This document shows positions 18,495 to 26,364 of a stretch of 64,000 nt of DNA, in pieces. The position numbers and the translations under genes are program-made. The notes below the pieces were generated by a model. That model saw nothing but the letters and a program-made list of their open reading frames with translations. It was not told the DNA's origin and did no database searches. This DNA comes from Nocardiopsis mwathae (lineage in GTDB: Bacteria; Actinomycetota; Actinomycetes; Streptosporangiales; Streptosporangiaceae), in contig NZ_JACHDS010000001.1 of NCBI RefSeq assembly GCF_014201195.1, positions 4,092,001-4,156,000 on the forward strand, written 5' to 3'. Within the stretch, counting starts at the first letter, position 1, and each line of letters opens with the position of its first letter.

Positions 18495-18990
18495 GACCCC
18501 CCACTCCGTACTCGGCGGAAAGAACGGTCTCTGGCCCGGGAGGAGTCGGATCCCTGCGGATGTGGCGACATGCCGAGATAAGGCACGGCGAACGGAGCCA
18601 GAGGAGCGGAATACGCTCTGTCACCCAAACAGTAGCCAAGCGCGGTCGCGAAGTCGCGCGACGTGACCACACTGGTCCCAGAAAATCCGGACCGAAGCCC
18701 GGGTAGTGGGCGGTACGGAACTCCGAACTTCGCTTCGGGGACGCGACAAGACCACACCGGGACCGATCACGCTATGTGGTCGATCTCGACGGAAAAGCCG
18801 GAAAACCGAAGATCGGCGCCGAACACGCCCAAGAGCGTGTTCCGTGGATCATGTCCGCCGCGGGCGGCACCGGGGTGCGGCCGTCACGGGGCCGAAGAAG
18901 GGGCATCCCGGTTCGGCGGCCGACCGATGGGAACGCGGCGGCGTCGTGCCCGGCCGCCGCGCGCCAGGAGGCGTTCCACGGACGCGGCAG
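18495..18990. other. Non-coding interval upstream of the minus-arm glycan operon
   Basis: About 500 bases without a convincing gene. It must contain the promoter of the sugar transferase-cysQ-cysD-cysN operon (minus strand) and the 3' flank of pth. A dyad GTCGCG (18645-18650) / CGCGAC (18657-18662) with a 6-nt spacer lies ~150 bases upstream of ATG 18494 and could be an operator. No -35/-10 pair could be assigned. Confidence 0.4.
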
Positions 18991-19006
18991 GGGCGGGGCC
19001 CCGCCC
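18991..19006 (-). terminator. GC-rich palindrome directly after pth stop
   Basis: A 16-base perfect palindrome (GGGCGGGG followed by CCCCGCCC) abuts the pth stop codon. It can fold into a 6-bp stem with a GGCC loop. No T-run follows, so terminator function is inferred from position. Confidence 0.4.
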
Positions 19007-19588
19007 TCAGGACGCCGTGTGGAAGACGTTCTGCGCCTTCTCCAGGCCCTCGGTCAGCACGCACTCCACTGCGTCGGCGGCGCGCTCGATGTTCAGGTCG
19101 AGCTCCTTGCGCTCCACCGAGGAGAAGTCCCTGAGCACGTAGGCGGCGGCGTCCATCCGCCCCGGCGGGCGGCCGATCCCGGCCCGCACCCGGATGTAGT
19201 CGGGGCTCGACAGCGACGACGTGACCGACCGCAGGCCGTTGTGCCCGCCGGCGCCTCCGCCGCGCTTCAGCTTCAGCGCGCCGTAGCCGATGTCCAGTTC
19301 GTCGTGGACCACGATGACCCGCTCGGCCGGAACCTTGTAGAACGAGCTCAGCCCGGCGACCGGGCCGCCGGACAGGTTCATGTAGGAGCGGGGTTTGGCC
19401 AGCACCACCGGCACACCCCCGATACGGGTCTCGGCGACCTCGGCGTGGGCCTTGTGCGCCTTCCAGCGCTCACCGCGCCGCTCGGCCAAGGCGTCGACCA
19501 CCATGAAGCCGATGTTGTGCCGGTTTCCGGCGTACTTGGGACCGGGGTTGCCCAGGCCTGCCACCAGCCACCGCTCGGCCTCGCCCAC
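19007..19588 (-). CDS. pth: Peptidyl-tRNA hydrolase
   Basis: 193 aa from GTG 19588, chosen for the GGGAGAAG ribosome binding site 8 bases upstream and the usual family length; an ATG at 19681 would add 31 atypical Arg/Gly-rich residues. Motifs: [26 protein letters not shown] (catalytic His in NRHN), [44 protein letters not shown]. It recycles peptidyl-tRNA released by ribosomes. It follows rplY on the same strand, the standard actinobacterial order (M. tuberculosis Rv1014c-Rv1015c). Confidence 0.97.
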   Translation of the reverse strand: MGEAERWLVAGLGNPGPKYAGNRHNIGFMVVDALAERRGERWKAHKAHAEVAETRIGGVPVVLAKPRSYMNLSGGPVAGLSSFYKVPAERVIVVHDELDIGYGALKLKRGGGAGGHNGLRSVTSSLSSPDYIRVRAGIGRPPGRMDAAAYVLRDFSSVERKELDLNIERAADAVECVLTEGLEKAQNVFHTAS

Positions 19589-19715
19589 GTCCGCTTCTTC
19601 TCCCTGCTCGACCGACCCGTGTCCGGCAGCGGACGCGCGGCCTCCCCGCCATCGCCGCAGGAGACCGCGCATCATCTGCATACCGGTAGAAATTGTACGG
19701 CCGGGGCCGGGCGGG

Positions 19716-20372
19716 TTACTCGCCGGACTTCCCCGACTCTCCCCCTTCGGCGGACTCGCCGCCCTCGGCCGCCTCGGCCGCCGGCACCTCGGCGGGGGCC
19801 TCCTCGGCCTCCTCGGCCGCCTCCACCTCTTCGGCGACCCGCTCGGCGCTGATCGACAGGATCAGCGTCTCGGGATCGGTCAGCAGCTCGACGCCCTCGG
19901 GGAGCTTGAGGTCGCCGGCGGCGACGTTCGCGCCGACCTCAAGGCCCTCGACGGAGTGCTCCACTCCCTCCGGAATGGCCGTGGCCTCGGCCTGGACCTC
20001 GACGCTGACGAGCTCCTGGGTGAGCACACCTCCCGGGGCGATGTCGCCGGTGAGGTTGACCGCGATCTCGACCGCGACCTTCTCGCCCTTCTTCACCACG
20101 AGCAGGTCGACGTGTTCGAGAAAGCCCTTGATGGGGTCGCGCTGCACGCTCTTGGGCAGCGCGAGGTTGTCCCGCCCGACACCCCCCACGCGCAGCAGCA
20201 CGTTCGGCGTCGTCAGCGCGAGCATCAGGTCGTGGCCCGGCAGGGTGATGTGCCGAGGGTCGGTGCCGTGCCCGTAGAGGACAGCCGGGATCTTGCCCGC
20301 GCGGCGTGCGCGGCGCGCCGCGCCCTTGCCGAATTCGGTGCGGGGCTCGGCGGCGATACGTACCTCGGACAC
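19716..20372 (-). CDS. rplY: 50S ribosomal protein L25/general stress protein Ctc
   Basis: 218 aa from GTG 20372 (GAGGAG upstream). N-terminal L25 domain ([33 protein letters not shown]) binds 5S rRNA; the C-terminal TL5-like domain covers ~100-185. The last ~40 residues are a low-complexity acidic Glu/Ala/Gly tail ([20 protein letters not shown]), common in actinobacterial Ctc proteins. It lies between prs and pth, as expected from actinobacterial synteny. The lpqT-type gene found between rplY and prs in M. tuberculosis is absent. Confidence 0.95.
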   Translation of the reverse strand: MSEVRIAAEPRTEFGKGAARRARRAGKIPAVLYGHGTDPRHITLPGHDLMLALTTPNVLLRVGGVGRDNLALPKSVQRDPIKGFLEHVDLLVVKKGEKVAVEIAVNLTGDIAPGGVLTQELVSVEVQAEATAIPEGVEHSVEGLEVGANVAAGDLKLPEGVELLTDPETLILSISAERVAEEVEAAEEAEEAPAEVPAAEAAEGGESAEGGESGKSGE

Positions 20373-20465
20373 GACAGAACTCCTCAGGATCATCCCCGAC
20401 GGGGCGGGGAGCGACTACTCGATACGACAGACGCGTTCGTTCGTTGCTCGGTGAAACACCATCCT

Positions 20466-20487
20466 CAGCCCCCTGGTCAGGGGGCTG
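20466..20487 (-). terminator. Hairpin between prs and rplY
   Basis: Ten-base arms (CAGCCCCCTG at 20466-20475 and CAGGGGGCTG at 20478-20487) form a tight hairpin in the 277-base prs-rplY interval, ~95 bases upstream of the rplY start. It may terminate or attenuate the glmU-prs transcript, or sit in the rplY leader. Confidence 0.5.
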
Positions 20488-20649
20488 CCGTGCACGCGGA
20501 GCAGGCCCGCGGGCACGGGGAAACCTCTGTCAAGTCTACTGTCGACGACGGTGAGGCGGGCCACACCCCCGGGTGGGGAGCGTCGCAGCCCCGGCCCGAC
20601 CGGGGGTGCGACCCGCGCACGGCATGGAGAAGGCGATCGGCGCGGGCGG

Positions 20650-21621
20650 TCAGCTCTCGAAGAGGCTGGCCACCGAACCGTCGCTGAAGACCTCGCTGAT
20701 CGCCCGCGCCAGCATCGGCGCGATCGACAGCTGCGTGAGCTTGTCGAACTGCCGCTCCTTGGGCACCGGCAGCGAGTTGGTGATGACGACCTCCGAGATC
20801 CGCGAGTTCTGCAGGCGCTCCGCGGCCGGGCCGGACAGCACACCGTGCGTCGCCGCCGCGATGACCTCGCGCGCGCCGTTCTCGAACAGCGCGTCGGCCG
20901 CCTTCACGATCGTCCCGGCGGTGTCGATCATGTCGTCCACCAGGATGCAGGTGCGGCCCTGGACCTGACCGACGACCTCGTGCACCTTGACCTCGTTGGC
21001 CACGTTCGGGTCGCGCCGCTTGTGGATGATCGCCAGCGGCGCGCCCAGGCGGTCCGCCCACCGGTCGGCGGTGCGCACGCGGCCGGCGTCCGGCGAGACC
21101 ACGGTCGCGTCGATGCCGGTGACCCGCGACTTCACGTAGTCGGCCAGGATCGGCAGCGCGAAGAGGTGGTCGACCGGGCCGTCGAAGAAGCCCTGGATCT
21201 GGTCGGTGTGCAGGTCGACCGCCATGAGCCGGTTGGCACCGGCGGTGCGGAACAGGTCGGTCATCAGCCGCGCCGAGATGGGCTCGCGGCCCAGGTGCTT
21301 CTTGTCCTGGCGGGCGTAGCCGAGGAACGGCGTCACCACGGTGATGCGCTTGGCCGACGCGCGCTTGAGCGCGTCGACCATGATGAGCTGCTCCATGATC
21401 GACTCGTTGATCGGGTCGGCGTGGCACTGCAGGACGAACGCGTCGCTGCCGCGCACCGACTCCAGGTACCGCACGTAGGTCTCACCGTTGGCGAAGTCCT
21501 GGAACCTCGTCGGCACGACGCCCAGACCGAGCTGGTCGGCGACCTCCTGGGCGAGGTCCGGGTGGGTACGCCCGGAGAACAGCTTGAGTTCCTTCTGACC
21601 TGCGGCCTTGATGCCGGTCAC
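20650..21621 (-). CDS. prs: Ribose-phosphate pyrophosphokinase
   Basis: 323 aa from GTG 21621 (GGGGGATG upstream). It makes PRPP from ribose 5-phosphate and ATP. Landmarks: KLFSGRTHPDLAQEVADQLG, FANGETYVRY, LGYARQDKKHLGREPISARL, DLHTDQIQGFFD, VVSPDAGRVRTADRWADRL (flexible loop side), and the PRPP signature CILVDDMIDTAGT. Thirty-four bases separate it from the upstream glmU on the same strand, so the two are almost certainly cotranscribed. The glmU-prs pairing is conserved in bacteria. Confidence 0.98.
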   Translation of the reverse strand: MTGIKAAGQKELKLFSGRTHPDLAQEVADQLGLGVVPTRFQDFANGETYVRYLESVRGSDAFVLQCHADPINESIMEQLIMVDALKRASAKRITVVTPFLGYARQDKKHLGREPISARLMTDLFRTAGANRLMAVDLHTDQIQGFFDGPVDHLFALPILADYVKSRVTGIDATVVSPDAGRVRTADRWADRLGAPLAIIHKRRDPNVANEVKVHEVVGQVQGRTCILVDDMIDTAGTIVKAADALFENGAREVIAAATHGVLSGPAAERLQNSRISEVVITNSLPVPKERQFDKLTQLSIAPMLARAISEVFSDGSVASLFES

Positions 21622-21655
21622 TTTTCTACATCCCCCACAGAACTGGTGTTCGCCG

Positions 21656-23107
21656 CTAGCGGCGCTGATCGTCCTCGTCCGCCCGCCGCGCGGCCTCTGC
21701 CGCGGGCGTACCCGGACGCTTCCGCCGCACCCACCCCTCGATGTTGCGCTGGGAACCGGCCGAAACCGCAAGCGCGCCGGGTGGGACGTCTTCGCGGACC
21801 ACGGTCCCGGCGCCGGTGTAGGCGCCGTCGCCGACCGACACCGGTGCGACGAACATGTTGTCGCTGCCGGTACGGGCGTGGTCTCCGATGGTGGTGCGGT
21901 GCTTGTTGACACCGTCGTAGTTGACGAACACGGAGGACGCGCCGATGTTGACGCCCGTGCCGATGTCGGCGTCGCCGACGTAGGTCAGGTGCGGGACCTT
22001 GGAACCCTCGCCGACGGTGGAGTTCTTCACCTCGACGAAGGTGCCGACCTTGGCGGACTTCTCCAGCACCGCGCCGGGGCGCAGGTAGGCGTAGGGTCCG
22101 ACCTTGACACCCGCACCGATCACGGCCCCGTCGGCGACCGCGTGGCACACGACGGCGTCGTCGCCGACGGTGGTGTCGGTGAGCAGCGCGCCGGGGCCCA
22201 CGTGGGCGCCCTCACCGATGGCGGTGCCGCCCCTGAGCTGGGTCTGCGGTTCGATGACGGAGTCGCGCCCGACGCTCACCTCGGCGTCCACCCAGGTGGT
22301 GGCGGGGTCGACGACGGTGACGCCCGCGCGCATGAGGTCGGTGAGCAGGCGGTCGTTGAGCAGCCGCCGCGCCTGGGCGAGCTGGACCCGGTCGTTGACG
22401 CCCTGGATCTCGACCCAGTCGCGGGCGACGGCGGCGTCGACGCGGTGGCCGTCGCCGCGCAGGATCGCCACGGCGTCGGTGATGTACTCCTCGCCCTTGG
22501 CGTTGTCGGTGGACAGGCGGGTGACGACGTCGGCGAGCAGCGCACCGTCGAAGGCGTACATGCCGGAGTTGATCTCGTCGACCGCCCGCTGCTCCTCGGT
22601 CGCGTCCGCGTGCTCGACGATCTCGGTGAAGGCGCCATCGGCGTCGCGTACGACGCGGCCGTAGCCGGCGGGGTCGGGGACCTTCGCAGACAGGACGGTG
22701 ACGGCGTTGCCCCCGGCCTCGTGCGCGGCGACGAGGTCGGACAGGGTCCGGGCGCGGAGCAGGGGGGTGTCGCCGTAGGCCAGGACCACGGTGCCGGACA
22801 GGTCGGCGCCCTGGGCCTGGAGGGCTTCGACGGCCATGCGCACGGCGTGGCCGGTCCCGTTCTGCTGTTCCTGCAGTGCGGTGCCCACGTGCGGGGTGGT
22901 GTCCTTGAGGTGCTGGGTCACCTGGTCGCGCCCGTGTCCGACGACGACCACGGTGCGCTCCGGCCCGAGCCCGTCCGCGGCGGCCAGGACGTGTCCCAGC
23001 ATGCTGCGTCCGCAGATCTCGTGGAGGACCTTGGGAAGCCTGGACTTCATACGGGTGCCCTCGCCCGCCGCGAGGACGATGACGGCAGCCGGGCGGCTCA
23101 CGCTCAC
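21656..23107 (-). CDS. glmU: Bifunctional UDP-N-acetylglucosamine pyrophosphorylase / glucosamine-1-phosphate N-acetyltransferase
   Basis: 483 aa from GTG 23107 (GAGGAG 9 bases upstream; GTG 23101 also possible). N-terminal uridyltransferase: PAAVIVLAAGEGTRMKSRLPKVLHEICG, with QNGTGHAV and YGDTPLL. C-terminal left-handed beta-helix acetyltransferase with hexapeptide repeats, ending in HARTGSDNMFVAPVSVGDGAYTGAGTVV. It supplies UDP-GlcNAc for peptidoglycan and potentially for the neighbouring surface-glycan locus. The C-terminal ~30 residues after the helix (RRKRPGTPAAEAARRADEDDQRR) are charged and typical of actinobacterial GlmU. Confidence 0.97.
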   Translation of the reverse strand: MSVSRPAAVIVLAAGEGTRMKSRLPKVLHEICGRSMLGHVLAAADGLGPERTVVVVGHGRDQVTQHLKDTTPHVGTALQEQQNGTGHAVRMAVEALQAQGADLSGTVVLAYGDTPLLRARTLSDLVAAHEAGGNAVTVLSAKVPDPAGYGRVVRDADGAFTEIVEHADATEEQRAVDEINSGMYAFDGALLADVVTRLSTDNAKGEEYITDAVAILRGDGHRVDAAVARDWVEIQGVNDRVQLAQARRLLNDRLLTDLMRAGVTVVDPATTWVDAEVSVGRDSVIEPQTQLRGGTAIGEGAHVGPGALLTDTTVGDDAVVCHAVADGAVIGAGVKVGPYAYLRPGAVLEKSAKVGTFVEVKNSTVGEGSKVPHLTYVGDADIGTGVNIGASSVFVNYDGVNKHRTTIGDHARTGSDNMFVAPVSVGDGAYTGAGTVVREDVPPGALAVSAGSQRNIEGWVRRKRPGTPAAEAARRADEDDQRR

Positions 23108-23531
23108 TGGCGGAGACTCCTCATGTCGCTGGCGGATGAACTGGTTCTGGGACAGGTTTCCGCACGGGTCTGTGATCCGCACCAGGCCCGTACCGGGATC
23201 TGTTCCGTGTCTGCAAAGACTGATCGAGCTGCGATCGGCGTTCGGCGCGGTCACCTGCGCTACCCCACGCGGTCGACGTGGGTGTGTCGGGCGGACTGGT
23301 GGATCCCGACGCGCACGCGAACAAACGCGGCCCTCGGCCGACATGGGAAGGATACATGCGCGCGGATGGCGACGAAGGTGCCGGTCACGGACACGGCGGC
23401 GGGATCGGGCACACGGGCGGCCCGGGAGGGCGGTCCGACCGGGACCGGCGGGCCGGGGCCGCGCCGACCGGGCCGGAGGTGTGAGATTGCTTGCCGACCG
23501 GTACCGCGTCGCGCGGGGTCGGCGTCCTGTG
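23108..23531. other. Non-coding interval upstream of glmU
   Basis: About 420 bases between the glmU start and tRNA-Gln. Apart from the GAGGAG ribosome binding site of glmU I see no supported gene. A 42-codon plus-strand frame (ATG 23356, GGGAAGGA upstream) is Gly/Arg-rich and not convincing. The glmU-prs promoter must be here. Confidence 0.35.
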
Positions 23532-23603
23532 CTCCCGGGGAAGGATTCGAACCCTCACCACAAGGCACCAAAAGCCTGTGTCCTGCCGTTAGACCACCCG
23601 GGA
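23532..23603 (-). tRNA. tRNA-Gln (anticodon UUG)
   Basis: On the minus strand a 72-nt cloverleaf: a perfect 7-bp acceptor stem (TCCCGGG with CCCGGGA), D stem GTCT/GGAC, anticodon loop TTTTGGT giving UUG, T arm GAGGG-TTCGAAT-CCTTC, and discriminator G. The anticodon stem has one C-U mismatch at its outer pair. CCA is not encoded. The position between glmU and the TetR gene is a familiar actinobacterial arrangement. Confidence 0.93.
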
Positions 23604-23758
23604 TGGGAGCGATGAGCCGACGATCCGCCGCACCCCCGCGCGGCTGCAGCGCCGACCGCGGTTCTGCCCGCCGCGGCCCTAGCTTAGCGGCTCGCCCCAC
23701 TCCGAGCACACTCGTATCGGCCCGGCGGCACCCCCGTCCGCCCGAATCCCACTTGCCA

Positions 23759-23778
23759 AACCTACGGTGCCGTAGGTT
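23759..23778. promoter_or_regulatory. Operator-like palindrome upstream of the TetR gene
   Basis: Arms AACCTACGG and CCGTAGGTT flank a TG centre (9 bp each, perfect). It lies ~180 bases upstream of the TetR start, in the otherwise empty 23604-23959 interval between tRNA-Gln and that gene. Size and symmetry fit a TetR-family operator; autoregulation is inference. Confidence 0.55.
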
Positions 23779-23959
23779 ACGGTTGGGTCGCTACCACGCT
23801 CACATCACTCCCCGAGCGATCCGGAGCTTTGCGAAACCGGGGTGGGCGAGCAGAGACACCAGGCACGACGAAGTCCGCTGGCCCGATGCCCCAAGCGTCT
23901 CGCTTCCGAACGCGTCGGCATGGAGAGCTAGAGTGAGAGGCCAATATGGGAGCCGTGAC

Positions 23960-24613
23960 GTGACGCAAGCGAAGACCCGGTCGCCTCGAAAGCGCATGAC
24001 CGGCAAGGAGCGCCGGGAGCAGCTGCTCGGCATCGGACGGGAGCTGTTCGCGGAGCGCGGTTTCGACGGGACGTCCATCGAGGAGATCGCCGCCCGCGCC
24101 GGCGTCTCCAAGCCCGTGGTCTACGAGCACTTCGGCGGCAAGGAGGGCATCTACGCCGTCGTCGTCGACCGCGAGATGCGCAAGCTGCTGGGCATGGTGG
24201 GCGACTCGCTGACGGCCGACCACGCGCGCGGCAAGATCGAGAACGCCGCGCTGGCGCTGCTGCAGTACGTGGAGGAGAGCAGCGAGGGCTTCCGCATCCT
24301 CGCCCGCGACTCCCACGCCGCCTCGGGCACCGGCAGCTTCGCCAGCCTGATCAGCGACATCGCCACACAGGTCGAGCACATCCTGGCCGAGGAGTTCCGC
24401 GAGCGCGGGTACGACCCCAAGCTCGCGCCGATGTACGCGCAGTCCCTGGTGGGGATGGTGGCGCTGACCGGCCAGTGGTGGCTGGAGGTCCGCAAGCCCA
24501 AGCGCGAGGTGGTCGCCGCCCACCTGGTCAACCTGGCGTGGAACGGGCTGTCCAACCTCGACACCAAGCCCCGGCTCGACGTCATGCAGCGGCGTCGGAA
24601 GAACGCCTCCTGA
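23960..24613 (+). CDS. TetR/AcrR family transcriptional regulator
   Basis: 217 aa from GTG 23960 (GGGAG at 23948-23952). N-terminal helix-turn-helix: MTGKERREQLLGIGRELFAERGFDGTSIEEIAARAGVSKPVVYEHFGGKEGIYAVVVDREM. The C-terminal all-helical ligand domain (~75-205) gives no ligand clue. It is positionally equivalent to the TetR gene Rv1019 that follows glmU in M. tuberculosis, divergent from the glmU operon. A 20-base palindrome upstream may be its operator. A two-helix hairpin follows the stop. Confidence 0.93.
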   Translation: MTQAKTRSPRKRMTGKERREQLLGIGRELFAERGFDGTSIEEIAARAGVSKPVVYEHFGGKEGIYAVVVDREMRKLLGMVGDSLTADHARGKIENAALALLQYVEESSEGFRILARDSHAASGTGSFASLISDIATQVEHILAEEFRERGYDPKLAPMYAQSLVGMVALTGQWWLEVRKPKREVVAAHLVNLAWNGLSNLDTKPRLDVMQRRRKNAS

Positions 24614-24621
24614 CCGCTTCC

Positions 24622-24699
24622 CGTTCGTGCGCCGATCCCGGGAGGAGCGGTCGGCATCGCCGCGGATCCCCCACCGCTCCCCGAGTCGACGCACGAACG
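24622..24699 (+). terminator. Nested hairpin after TetR gene
   Basis: Outer arms CGTTCGTGCG (24622-24631) and CGCACGAACG (24690-24699) enclose a second pair, GGAGCGGT (24644-24651) and ACCGCTCC (24673-24680). The structure starts nine bases after the TetR stop. It probably ends that transcript; no T-run is present. Confidence 0.5.
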
Positions 24700-24718
24700 C
24701 GGAGCATTCGCTGCACTA

Positions 24719-24732
24719 TCTTGATATCGAGA
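24719..24732. promoter_or_regulatory. MarR-type operator overlapping the MarR gene promoter
   Basis: TCTTGATATCGAGA is a 14-base near-palindrome (12 of 14 symmetric, GATATC centre), ending 14 bases before ATG 24747. Such A/T-centred dyads are usual MarR sites. Its closeness to the start codon implies it covers the promoter, so autorepression is likely. Confidence 0.6.
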
Positions 24733-24746
24733 GATAAGCTGTCCGT

Positions 24747-25256
24747 ATGCGCGATGAGGTAGACGGACTGGTCGAGGCGTGGCGCTCGGAGCGCCCGGAC
24801 CTCGACGTCGAGCCATTACAGGTGCTCAGCCGGGTCTCCCGGCTGGCACGCCACCTGGATCGCGCCCGGCGCAGCGTGTTCACCCGGCACGGCCTGGAGC
24901 CCTGGGAGTTCGACGTGCTCGCCGAACTGCGCCGCTCCGGCCCGCCCTACGAGCTCAGCCCCGGCCGGCTGCTGCGCGCCACACTGGTGACCTCGGGGAC
25001 CATGACCAACCGCATCGACCGGCTCGCCGCCGCCGGCCTGGTCGCCCGCCGCCCCGACCCCGACGACAAGCGCGGCGTACTCGTCCGGCTCTCCGACGAG
25101 GGCCGCGAGCGGGTCGACGCCGCCCTCACCGACCTGCTCGGCTACGAGGAGTCGATCCTCGGTGAGGTCCTGCACGCGGACCGTGAACGCCTCGCCGCGC
25201 TCCTGCGCCGCGTCCTCGCGCCTCTCGACGAAACGCCCGCCCATCAGCGATCCTGA
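24747..25256 (+). CDS. MarR family transcriptional regulator
   Basis: 169 aa winged-helix regulator. DNA-binding core: LEPWEFDVLAELRRSGPPYELSPGRLLRATLVTSGTMTNRIDRLAAAGLVARRPDPDDKRGVLVRLSDEGRERV, i.e. helices 2-4 and the beta-wing with the DxRGxxVxLT-like signature (DDKRGVLVRLSDEG). N- and C-terminal helices would dimerise. ATG 24747 gives a very short leader after the palindrome at 24719-24732. It precedes a lipoprotein esterase on the same strand by ~80 bases; whether that gene is its target is unknown. Confidence 0.94.
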   Translation: MRDEVDGLVEAWRSERPDLDVEPLQVLSRVSRLARHLDRARRSVFTRHGLEPWEFDVLAELRRSGPPYELSPGRLLRATLVTSGTMTNRIDRLAAAGLVARRPDPDDKRGVLVRLSDEGRERVDAALTDLLGYEESILGEVLHADRERLAALLRRVLAPLDETPAHQRS

Positions 25257-25339
25257 TCGACGGCGGTGTCCGTCCTCTCACCGGGATGCCGCGTTTCCCG
25301 GCGCGCCCCCATCGTGACTGGTGAGCGGAGAACATACAC

Positions 25340-26257
25340 GTGCACATGCGCCTGAGTACCGCCCTCGTGGCGGCGTCCGCGCTGCTCGCGGTCGGCTGCT
25401 CCGCGGCCGGCGACGCAGCCCCCGACAAGCGCTACTACGTCTCGCTCGGCGACTCCCTCGCCGAGGGCGTCCAACCCGATACCGACGGCCGCGCGCAGGT
25501 GACCCCGCAGGGCTACACCGACGCCCTGTTCCGGAGCCTCTACGACCGCGACTCCACCCTCGAACACCGGAGGATGGGCTGCGGCGGCGAGGACACGACC
25601 ACGTTCACCCACGGCGGCATCCAGCGGTGCGACGAGCGCTACCCCGAACCGTCGCAGCTCGGCGCCGCCGAACGGTTTCTGGAGGACCACCGCGGCAGCG
25701 TCGCCCTGGTGACCCTCGACATCGGGGGCAACAACTTCACCGGCTGCGTCGAGGAGGGCGGCGGCGAGGCGGTGGCCGACGTCGACGAGGCGTGCGTAGA
25801 CGAGGGCCTGGCCCGATTGCGGGAGGAGGTTCCGGAGATCGCCGTCCGCCTGCGCACGGCCGCCGGCCCGGACGTGCAGATCGTCGGGATGACCTACTAC
25901 AACCCCTACCTCGCCGCCCTGCTGCTGGAGGACGCGGATCCGGACGCGGCGGACACCGCCGATCCGACCCCGCGCGACATCGCCGAGTACGCCGACGACG
26001 TTCTCGGGCGGTTGAACGACACCCTGCGCTCCGCCTACGCGGAAGCGGGAATCGACGTCGCGGACGTGGCCGAGGCCTTCGAATCGGAGAACTTCGACGT
26101 TCCGCGGGGAAGTGAGAGCGGCCTTCCGGTCAACGTCCGCCGCATCTGCGACTACACCTGGATGTGCGATCCCGAGCGCGGCCCCGACATCCACACCAAC
26201 CAGGCCGGAGCCCAGCGGATCGCCGAGGTCTTCGGCCAGGTCGTCGTGGCCTTCTGA
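25340..26257 (+). CDS. SGNH/GDSL-family hydrolase lipoprotein
   Basis: 305 aa. Signal peptide with lipobox LAVGC (Cys ~20). SGNH blocks: I VSLGDSLAEG (Ser ~39), III DIGGNNFTGC, and V DIHTNQAGAQRIAEV (Asp-x-x-His near the C-terminus). Six or more Cys residues suggest disulfides in the exported enzyme. It is likely a surface-anchored esterase/lipase; the substrate is unknown, and deacylation of surface glycan is only a possibility. GTG 25340 or ATG 25346 are both possible, with GGAG at 25327-25330. It is convergent with the ABC-F gene across a long hairpin. Confidence 0.9.
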   Translation: MHMRLSTALVAASALLAVGCSAAGDAAPDKRYYVSLGDSLAEGVQPDTDGRAQVTPQGYTDALFRSLYDRDSTLEHRRMGCGGEDTTTFTHGGIQRCDERYPEPSQLGAAERFLEDHRGSVALVTLDIGGNNFTGCVEEGGGEAVADVDEACVDEGLARLREEVPEIAVRLRTAAGPDVQIVGMTYYNPYLAALLLEDADPDAADTADPTPRDIAEYADDVLGRLNDTLRSAYAEAGIDVADVAEAFESENFDVPRGSESGLPVNVRRICDYTWMCDPERGPDIHTNQAGAQRIAEVFGQVVVAF

Positions 26258-26270
26258 CCCCTCACGCCCA

Positions 26271-26346
26271 CCCCTCCGTTGATCTCGGGAATATTGGGGT
26301 ATCAGCGCCGATTTTCACCCCAGTATCTCCGAGATCAACGGAGGGG
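26271..26346. terminator. Long bidirectional hairpin (GATCTCG family, copy 1)
   Basis: Perfect 18-base arms (26271-26288 and 26329-26346, containing GTTGATCTCGG) continue inward with ATATTGGGGT / ACCCCAGTAT, giving a stem of about 30 bp around a 16-nt loop. It fills the gap between the convergent SGNH and ABC-F genes. Two relatives lie at 30858-30922 and 34105-34172. Confidence 0.75.
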
Positions 26347-26364
26347 GACTGAGACAGGCGGATA

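Noticed and set aside
23278-23484. Small plus-strand frame upstream of glmU (possible 42-codon peptide)
   Set aside because: Gly/Arg/His-rich composition and antisense position to the glmU promoter; the Shine-Dalgarno-like GGGAAGGA has short spacing.
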